In this document: piece by piece, positions 1 through 4,039 of the stretch
How the letters are laid out: every line of letters begins with the position of its first letter
Position numbering within the stretch: position 1 is the first letter of the stretch
Origin: Desulfuromonadales bacterium
GTDB taxonomy: Bacteria; Desulfobacterota; Desulfuromonadia; Geobacterales; Pseudopelobacteraceae
NCBI GenBank assembly: GCA_015688915.1
Contig: JAATGX010000046.1
Coordinates: forward strand, 1-6,834
Direction of reading: 5' to 3'
DNA length: 6,834 bases
Translations under genes and position numbers: made by a program
Notes under the pieces: model-generated
Seen by the model: the letters and a program-made list of their open reading frames with translations, nothing else
What the model was told of the DNA's origin: nothing
Databases searched by the model: none

Positions 1-691
1 AGTCCCGCACCCGGCGCAACAGGCGGTTGGCGATGCGCGGCGTGCCCCGGCTGCGGCGGGACAGCTCGCCGGCCGCTTCCGGGTCGATTTCCATCCCCAG
101 GATGCGCGAGGAGCGGGAGATTATGGTGGCCAGTTCGCCCTCGGTGTAGAATTCAAGCCGGGAGATGACCCCGAAGCGGTCGCGCAGCGGCGAGGAGAGC
201 AGGCCGGCGCGGGTGGTGGCGCCCACCAGGGTGAAGCGGGGCAGGTCCAGCTTGATGCTGCGGGCGGAAGGCCCCTGGCCGATGATGATGTCGAGCTGGA
301 AGTCCTCCATGGCCGGGTAGAGGATCTCTTCCACCACGTGGGAAAGACGGTGGATCTCGTCGATGAATAGGACGTCGTGCGGTTCCAGGTTGGTCAGGAT
401 GGCGGCCAGGTCGCCGGGGCGCTCGATGACCGGCCCCGAGGTGGACTTGATGTTGACCCCCATCTCGCAGGCCACGATGTTGGCCAGGGTGGTTTTGCCC
501 AGACCGGGCGGACCGTACAGCAGGACATGGTCCAGGGCCTCGCCCCTCCCCCTGGCCGCATCGATGAACAGTCGCAGGTTCCCCTTGATCTTCTCCTGTC
601 CGATATACTCGTCCAGCGCCCTGGGGCGCAGGGTGGCGTCAAACTGGAAATCGTCGTCGCTTCGTTCGGGGGTAATGGCGCGGGCCTGCAT
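1..691 (-). CDS. ruvB: Holliday junction branch-migration ATPase RuvB (3' end outside window)
   Basis: RuvB is the hexameric AAA+ motor that, with RuvA, drives branch migration of Holliday junctions in recombinational repair in the cytoplasm. The 230 codons visible, of about 340 usual, read cleanly as RuvB. They begin MQARAITPER, then LRPRALDEYIGQ, Walker A GPPGLGKT at about residues 60-67, Walker B LFIDE at about 108-112, sensor 1 GATT at about 157-160, the arginine-finger segment LRDRFG at about 169-174, and sensor 2 GTPRIANR at about 216-223. The C-terminal winged-helix domain lies beyond base 1. The ATG at 691 is the first start after an in-frame TAA and has a GGAG site a few bases upstream. 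ruvA is not directly upstream; decayed restriction genes are there instead, and the gene has its own promoter at 730-758. Identification is near certain. Linkage to ruvC/ruvA elsewhere cannot be judged. Confidence 0.97.
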   Translation of the reverse strand, partial: MQARAITPERSDDDFQFDATLRPRALDEYIGQEKIKGNLRLFIDAARGRGEALDHVLLYGPPGLGKTTLANIVACEMGVNIKSTSGPVIERPGDLAAILTNLEPHDVLFIDEIHRLSHVVEEILYPAMEDFQLDIIIGQGPSARSIKLDLPRFTLVGATTRAGLLSSPLRDRFGVISRLEFYTEGELATIISRSSRILGMEIDPEAAGELSRRSRGTPRIANRLLRRVRD

Positions 692-729
692 CGCTTCTCC
701 GGTCTGATCAAAGGGAAATTATCGGGGGA

Positions 730-758
730 ACTATGACCTAATTCGCGGAAATTGTCAA
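730..758 (-). promoter_or_regulatory. Predicted sigma70-type promoter of ruvB
   Basis: The minus strand carries a perfect -35 box TTGACA (758-753), a 17-base spacer, and CATAGT (735-730), which matches the TATAAT consensus at 4 of 6 positions. Transcription would start near 723, giving a leader of about 30 bases before the ruvB ATG at 691. The placement is what an isolated ruvB would need after losing cotranscription with upstream genes. It is predicted from sequence only. Confidence 0.6.
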
Positions 759-777
759 AGTTGCCTTTGGGGTGTCA

Positions 778-1130
778 TTATGAATCCATGCCCACCGTAC
801 CCGGCTTAAGCTGCTTTTTGTCGATTACCGGTTGCATTTGCTTCCATGGGGAAGCGCTTCCTTTGCGCCAGTATTCAAGCTACTGTTCAATCGAGAGAGA
901 GGCAACCTTTTGATAGACCGCTTCAGCGCCTTTGCATTTCATTTCGACGGGTCGACGTCCTTTCACTCCCTTGCCACCACGGTGTCGTATAGACCGTAGT
1001 GTGTAAGCCCCTCGTGGCTCTCGATTCCTGTGTAGCAGAGCGAGGCATCTTCGTAGCGGCGGAACGCAAAGACAGCCTGGTTCATCTGCTCGGTATTGAA
1101 TACCTTCAGTCGCACAGGGAATTCTCGCTG
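778..1130 (-). pseudogene. Decayed tail of an unrecognised gene (frameshift plus in-frame TAG)
   Basis: Three consecutive open stretches look like one former coding region. From 1130 a frame open after a TAA reads ...VRLKVFNTEQMNQ, AVFAFRRYEDASLCYTG, IESHEGLTHYGLYDTVVARE and stops at a TGA (965-963). Shifting frame near 963-975 gives continuous protein-like sequence VKGRRPVEMKCKGAEAVYQK then VASLSIEQ up to a TAG at 882-880. The same frame continues past the TAG as LEYWRKGSASPWKQMQPVI then DKKQLKPGTVGMDS and ends at TAA 780-778. I do not recognise the family, so no function is given. It directly follows the broken hsdR segment, from which it differs in frame and composition, so a deletion junction near 1120 is likely. 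The ATG-initiated reading of 1176-880 mixes frames and should not be taken as an intact gene. Confidence 0.45.
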
Positions 1131-1378
1131 TTAAAACTCTCTTTGCTGTAACGATGCACCTGATTGAAAGCTTCACGAATAGCCACGCCGCGCTTTTTCA
1201 GCTCGATCTGCACCAGCGGCAAGCCATTGACCAAAATAGTGACATCGTAGCGGTTGGCATGGCTGCCGGTTTGCTCAAACTGCCTGACCACCTGACACTT
1301 ATTGCGGGCGATGTTCTTTTTGTCTAACAGGTAGATGTTCTGAATATGGCCATCATCAAAAACAAAGTCGTGGATACC
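1106..1378 (-). pseudogene. hsdR: Type I restriction enzyme HsdR, N-terminal nuclease segment (truncated both ends)
   Basis: HsdR is the ATP-dependent translocase/nuclease subunit of type I restriction-modification enzymes, normally about 1000 residues. Only about 90 codons remain: GIHDFVFDDGHIQNIYLLDK, then KNIARNKCQVVRQFEQTGS, then YDVTILVNGLPLVQIELKKR, then REAFNQVHRYSKESFNSENS. This is the HSDR_N endonuclease domain. The YDV aspartate and the E-x-K of QIELK fit the PD-(D/E)xK catalytic core. The frame enters from a truncated rhuM at about 1376 in a different reading frame and leaves at a TGA (1108-1106) just after NSENSL, where homologues continue. All helicase and translocase domains are missing, so no working restriction subunit is encoded. 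A GTG at 1291 is an internal codon (Q-V-V-R-Q) rather than a start. Confidence 0.82.
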
Positions 1379-1652
1379 CCACAGCCAGAATCACATCAAG
1401 GTTATACAAGGCAATCGTGCGTGAAACCTCTCGCGCACCCTCTTTTTGAACTGTCAACTCATGGTTGACAGTTGCCTGTTCATCCAGCTCATGGTCATCG
1501 TATATGGCTTGAATGTGCTTGCTGATATTTTGCTTGCTGGTTTGAAAAAGCTCGGCGATTTGAAGTTGCGACAACCAAACCGTGCCATTGTCCAGGCGCA
1601 AATCAATGTTGGTCACACCATCTTCGGTGGTGTAAATAATGACATTGCTCAT
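1356..1652 (-). pseudogene. rhuM: RhuM-family protein, truncated N-terminal part
   Basis: The frame opens MSNVIIYTTEDG, continues TVWLSQLQIAELFQTSKQNI, then HELDEQATVNHELTVQKEGA and ALYNLDVILAVGY. This is the conserved N-terminal region of RhuM-family proteins, DNA-binding-like proteins often found in type I restriction operons and pathogenicity islands. Intact members run to about 300 residues or more. Here homology stops after VGY (codon 93, base 1374) and five unrelated residues PRLCF precede a TGA, because the sequence jumps into hsdR. The ATG at 1652 overlaps the stop of the preceding frame as ATGA and has AGGAG/AAGG upstream, so the original operon coupling is preserved. The 98-residue product could still be made, but it lacks most of the family length. 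Its biochemical role is not established here. Confidence 0.82.
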
Positions 1653-1792
1653 GCCTTAAGCTCCTCGCCTTCGATCTCCGCCACAATGGCATCAATATCC
1701 TTACGAAGCTGATCAATTCTCGCCACGGTGGTTTTCAGCTCGGCATTGAGCGCCGTGATAAAGCTGGTCGCCCATGATTCACTTCCGTGCTG
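1649..1792 (-). pseudogene. C-terminal remnant of a type I restriction-modification subunit (HsdM or HsdS-like)
   Basis: Forty-seven codons follow an in-frame TAA (1795-1793) and contain no ATG start. They read QHGSESWATSFITALNAELK, then TTVARIDQLRKDIDAIVAEI, then EGEELKA, ending in a TGA that overlaps the rhuM ATG as ATGA. The heptad-like helix with alternating leucine/isoleucine and acidic residues resembles the coiled-coil tail of HsdM or HsdS. Its position just before rhuM and hsdR supports a restriction-modification origin. Which subunit it came from is uncertain. No methylase motif or target-recognition domain is present. Confidence 0.5.
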
Positions 1793-1903
1793 TTAATTAA
1801 GGTCGGTCTCATGTATACGCTCTACTGCCAGGGGCGTCAAACAGGGAATGATTTCAGCAATCAATCCATTTAAAAAACGGGAGCGCACCGGATAAAGGCT
1901 CAC
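1793..1903 (-). other. Short open frame after mntA (36 codons), likely gene remnant
   Basis: A GTG at 1903 overlaps the mntA stop as GTGA and opens 36 codons reading (V)SLYPVRSRFLNGLIAEII, then PCLTPLAVERIHETDLN, to a TAA at 1795-1793. The residue pattern looks like real protein, not a shadow. The 4-base overlap with mntA suggests translational coupling. The frame is the same as that of the HsdM/HsdS-like tail on the other side of the TAA, so the two pieces may be one gene shortened by deletion or broken by one nonsense codon. I do not recognise the sequence. It could also be a genuine micro-ORF. Confidence 0.35.
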
Positions 1904-2265
1904 TTTGTCGCTTTATCTTTATGTCCTTCGAAATCCGCTTCCTTACCCTTCTCAGTTCCTACCCGCTGATAAAAAGCAATCCCCACCCGCTCTATATGTT
2001 CCCGTAGTTTCATATGGTCAAGCCTGTCAAAGATCGAGAGGTCAACCTGATAGGGGATCGGCGATTCATCCAGTCTGGATGAAATTTCGCCAAGTGTGCG
2101 CAGATCAAGACCATCTCCAAAGAGGGTCAGGTCAACATCCGAACCCGGCTTGTAATTCCCTTTAGCCCGTGAACCATAAATGACCGCCTTCTTCACTGCG
2201 GGGAAATCAGCGAGAATCTGCCGAATTATGGCAACAGTTCTGTCGGGAAGGCCGAATTCAGGCAT
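1900..2265 (-). CDS. mntA: MNT-family nucleotidyltransferase, antitoxin of HEPN/MNT pair
   Basis: This 121-residue protein is a minimal nucleotidyltransferase of the HI0073/MntA type. The signature GSRAKGNYKPGSDVDL at about residues 31-46 is the GSX10DXD active site, with G31-S32 and the metal-binding D43 and D45. A third acidic residue, D75, lies in YQVDLSIF. In studied HEPN/MNT modules the MNT protein neutralises its HEPN partner by transferring AMP units to a tyrosine of the toxin. The gene starts two bases after the hepT stop, so the pair is cotranscribed and probably coupled. The C-terminal tail EADFEGHKDKATK is lysine-rich, and the stop overlaps a GTG of the next small frame. All catalytic residues are present, so it appears intact although it sits among broken genes. 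An antitoxin role is inferred from family and pairing. Confidence 0.86.
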   Translation of the reverse strand: MPEFGLPDRTVAIIRQILADFPAVKKAVIYGSRAKGNYKPGSDVDLTLFGDGLDLRTLGEISSRLDESPIPYQVDLSIFDRLDHMKLREHIERVGIAFYQRVGTEKGKEADFEGHKDKATK

Positions 2266-2267
2266 GG

Positions 2268-2675
2268 TTACGCTTCCCTCATGAAACGTCCCTGCATCTC
2301 AAGGAACGCCGGGTAATACCGTTCATGGATAGCGGATGCCAAGGATTCAGCCACGTCCTGGTTATAGGTGTGGCTGGAGAGGTTGCGTTTTTCGATCATG
2401 TCCATCCAGGCTTCGCCATCGCTTACCAGCCCCCGTTTGAATGCCTCGCGTACCGTGCTTCTCGAACCGACCAGCCCCTGTATCCCTTCTATTTCCAGAT
2501 AATCCTTCAGTACATTCCAAGCTAGTTCATGGGTAAACTCGAATCCCTGAATCAGTCCCTGCCGTTCAAGGTCTGAAAGTGGCCGCTGTTCCATGAGCCG
2601 GATGGCCAGGGTCAGTTGATGCAGTGCCCGTTGAAAATTGTCAAAGCGTTGTTTCCAGCGAATATCTTCCGTCAT
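2268..2675 (-). CDS. hepT: HEPN-domain protein (HI0074/HepT type), toxin of HEPN/MNT pair
   Basis: This 135-residue all-helical protein belongs to the HI0074 family, annotated as nucleotidyltransferase substrate-binding protein. It opens MTEDIRWKQRFDNFQRALHQ and has the family segment GFEFTHELAWNVLKDYLE at about residues 44-61. The RNase-like motif RNLSSHTY at 97-104 fits RX4HXY, with R97, H102 and Y104. HEPN proteins with this motif act as ribonuclease toxins, and the motif tyrosine is the residue AMPylated by MNT partners. An AAGGAG site (2689-2684) lies 8 bases before the ATG at 2675. That ATG overlaps the stop of a short upstream frame as ATGA. mntA follows after two bases. Length and motif are complete, so the module looks functional. 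Without an experiment a non-toxic substrate-binding role cannot be excluded. Confidence 0.86.
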   Translation of the reverse strand: MTEDIRWKQRFDNFQRALHQLTLAIRLMEQRPLSDLERQGLIQGFEFTHELAWNVLKDYLEIEGIQGLVGSRSTVREAFKRGLVSDGEAWMDMIEKRNLSSHTYNQDVAESLASAIHERYYPAFLEMQGRFMREA

Positions 2676-2764
2676 CGGTTATTCTCCTTCGGACATGACA
2701 GCAGGCTGCCAATCCTGGCAAGCACTTCCTCACTCTGAGCGTCCAGTGCTGCAATCTCGTCCAT
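2672..2764 (-). pseudogene. Short C-terminal-looking frame upstream of hepT
   Basis: Thirty codons from the ATG at 2764 read MDEIAALDAQSEEVLARIG then SLLSCPKENNR, ending in a TGA that overlaps the hepT ATG. The amphipathic helix resembles the extreme C-terminus of a type I restriction-modification subunit (HsdM or HsdS). The frame stays open upstream as KNVLI. Seven adenines on this strand (the T run at about 2775-2781) lie immediately upstream, and a neighbouring frame there reads SLIAKIVKK, so slippage in the homopolymer may have split one gene. Beyond about 2800 the sequence no longer looks coding. Most likely this is the surviving tail of the gene that once preceded hepT. A real 30-residue leader peptide is the alternative. 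Confidence 0.35.
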
Positions 2765-2965
2765 GATCAATACGTTTTTTTGACAATCTTTGCAATGAGA
2801 GAAGGGTGGTTGAAGCGGGGGGGAGCATCACCGGTCTATAACTCCCGTTGCCGCGCCGGGGTCGGGATTGCTTTATTGCTTTTATCCAAGCCCCCACCCG
2901 GCACCCAACCCCCGCCTTCACCCCACCAACACCATCCGCTCCCCGACACTAACAAGACCAGACCC

Positions 2966-2988
2966 GAGACGCCTCACCGGCGCGTCTC
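2966..2988. repeat. Hairpin with GAGACGC / GCGTCTC arms
   Basis: The arms GAGACGC (2966-2972) and GCGTCTC (2982-2988) are perfect reverse complements around a 9-base loop. On the minus strand the context is TGTAGAGACGCG...GCGTCTCGGG. This GTAGAGACG...CGTCTC form recalls short palindromic intergenic repeats dispersed in many bacterial genomes. No T run follows on either side, so a terminator role is unlikely. Confidence 0.45.
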
Positions 2989-3217
2989 TACAATCCACAC
3001 CCTCAGGCACTTCTTAATTCATCGGGTTTCTTCCGCCCATTCCCCGTCAACCCCTTGAAATTTTCACCTGTCACTACCGGCTTGCCCTCAACCCATGGGA
3101 TGAATCTTACGACTACCGTCAAGCAAACTGGGGTCTTTGTCGTTTTCGTCCTGTAGGGACGATGTGATGGTAGACGGAGAATTCATTCCCCGGATCAATG
3201 GCGCAACATATCCCACT

Positions 3218-3231
3218 GTCGCGTACGCGAC
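3218..3231. repeat. Perfect 14-base palindrome GTCGCGTACGCGAC
   Basis: GTCGCGTACGCGAC equals its own reverse complement. It lies in gene-free sequence about 120 bases beyond the stop of the TusA-like gene, past the terminator. It could be a protein-binding site or the core of a dispersed palindromic repeat. Nothing adjacent decides between these. Confidence 0.5.
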
Positions 3232-3290
3232 GGATGAATGGGGTGTGTCGCCTCGATCCCGGCCACACGTCTCCATATTCCATCTCGTCC

Positions 3291-3321
3291 TTAAAGAAAA
3301 GGGCCACGAATCCCATGGCCC
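3291..3321 (-). terminator. Rho-independent terminator of the hydrogenase/HdrA operon
   Basis: On the minus strand GGGCCA (3321-3316), a 9-base loop TGGGATTCG, and TGGCCC (3306-3301) form a GC-rich six-pair stem followed directly by TTTTCTTTAA. It lies about 30 bases after the stop of the TusA-like gene and closes the operon. Confidence 0.8.
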
Positions 3322-3351
3322 CCTGCAGCAGACAAGCTTGTTACGAAGCCG

Positions 3352-3573
3352 TCAGAACTGGATCTGGCACCGCTTCGCCGCCCCCTCCTCCTTGACCCAC
3401 AACAGGGCTTTCCTGGAACGGGCGCACCAATCGCGCACATCCTTTTCAAACGTCGGACAATCGGCGATGACCTCAAGGACGTCGCCGGGCTTCATCTTCA
3501 CCGCCATGACCGTCACCTTCAAGGTCGGTTGCGGGCATTTCAGGCCGCGTGCATCAAGTTGCTGGACAGACAT
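3352..3573 (-). CDS. TusA/SirA-family sulfur-carrier protein
   Basis: This 73-residue protein has the TusA fold signature: MSVQQLDARGLKCPQPTLKV places the C-P-x-P motif at C13-P14-x-P16. C13 is the cysteine that carries persulfide sulfur in characterised members. DVLEVIADCPTFEKDV at about 31-46 is also typical of this family, with additional cysteines C39 and C50. The start at 3573 has a full AGGAGG site (3588-3583) 9 bases upstream, in the 16-base gap after the MvhD-like gene, so it is the last cistron of the operon. The location next to HdrA/MvhD suggests it delivers or accepts sulfur for that complex rather than for tRNA thiolation, but this is inference. The precise TusA subgroup is not determined. 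Confidence 0.88.
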   Translation of the reverse strand: MSVQQLDARGLKCPQPTLKVTVMAVKMKPGDVLEVIADCPTFEKDVRDWCARSRKALLWVKEEGAAKRCQIQF

Positions 3574-3589
3574 TGTTTTCTTCCTCCTG

Positions 3590-4039
3590 TTATAGTGTTA
3601 ACGGACCGAGGCGCCTGATGGTTGCCACCATGTCCGTAATGACCTGTATATACTTATCCCCCTCGCCCGCCGAAACGTAGTCGAAGCGGCAGCGCACCCG
3701 CCCGATGCCCATCTGCTCCAGGATCCGCGCCAGCATGGCGTGGCGCTGGGCCGCCCGCAGGTTCCCCTCCTTGTAATGGCAGTCTCCGGGATGGCAGGCC
3801 AGGATGATCACGCCGTCAGCCCCCATTTTGAACGCCTGGAGGATGAACTCGGGATCGATCCTGCCGGTGCACATGACCTTGACGATGCTCACGTTGGGCG
3901 GATAGGGAGCTTGGGATGAGCCCGCCTTGTCCGCCCCGGCATAGGAGCACCAGTTGCAGAGGAAGCCGATGATACGGGGCTCGAACTCCGCCGGTGGCGA
4001 GGCGGATGCCGCGTTCGTCTGTTCGATTGGAGTGCTCAT
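3590..4039 (-). CDS. mvhD: MvhD-like hydrogenase iron-sulfur subunit (delta subunit)
   Basis: MvhD carries a [2Fe-2S] cluster and passes electrons from the Mvh hydrogenase, or a formate dehydrogenase in some complexes, to HdrA. This 149-residue protein shows the family pattern: FLCNWCSYAGAD (C28, C31), VMCTGRIDPEF (C57) and ACHPGDCHY (C82, C87), with RCRFDYVSAGEG near the end (C117). The first 20 or so residues are polar and look like a flexible leader. The ATG at 4039 overlaps the hdrA stop as ATGA, so the two products are made in a coupled way. Length matches stand-alone MvhD proteins; in some organisms the same domain is fused to the C-terminus of HdrA. The TusA-like gene follows by 16 bases. 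Confidence 0.92.
   Translation of the reverse strand: MSTPIEQTNAASASPPAEFEPRIIGFLCNWCSYAGADKAGSSQAPYPPNVSIVKVMCTGRIDPEFILQAFKMGADGVIILACHPGDCHYKEGNLRAAQRHAMLARILEQMGIGRVRCRFDYVSAGEGDKYIQVITDMVATIRRLGPLTL

Larger units (their letters stand above)
2765..3290. other. Gene-free stretch with palindromic and repeat-like sequence
   Basis: No reading frame here has family features or a credible ribosome-binding site. The 2800-3060 part is C-rich with low-complexity runs of CCCC and CCACC on the plus strand. It holds a GAGACGC/GCGTCTC hairpin. The 3140-3260 part contains a 14-base palindrome and GTAGGGACG-type sequence of the sort seen in dispersed intergenic repeats. Short frames of about 60-150 codons on both strands are by-products of this composition. 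Confidence 0.5.

Noticed and set aside
394..711. 105-codon minus-strand frame from a TTG at 711
   Set aside because: It is the wrong frame of ruvB. The correct frame begins at the ATG at 691 and shows all AAA+ motifs.
880..1176. 98-codon frame as an intact gene
   Set aside because: Its first two thirds are out of frame with both the hsdR segment and the protein-like frame below it; only the last 30 or so codons look real.
3088..3316. Two short minus-strand frames in the region beyond the operon terminator
   Set aside because: They have no ribosome-binding site and no family similarity I can see, and they cover repeat-like and terminator sequence.
3137..3595. 152-codon plus-strand frame
   Set aside because: It is antisense to the TusA-like gene and the terminator and has no recognisable protein features.
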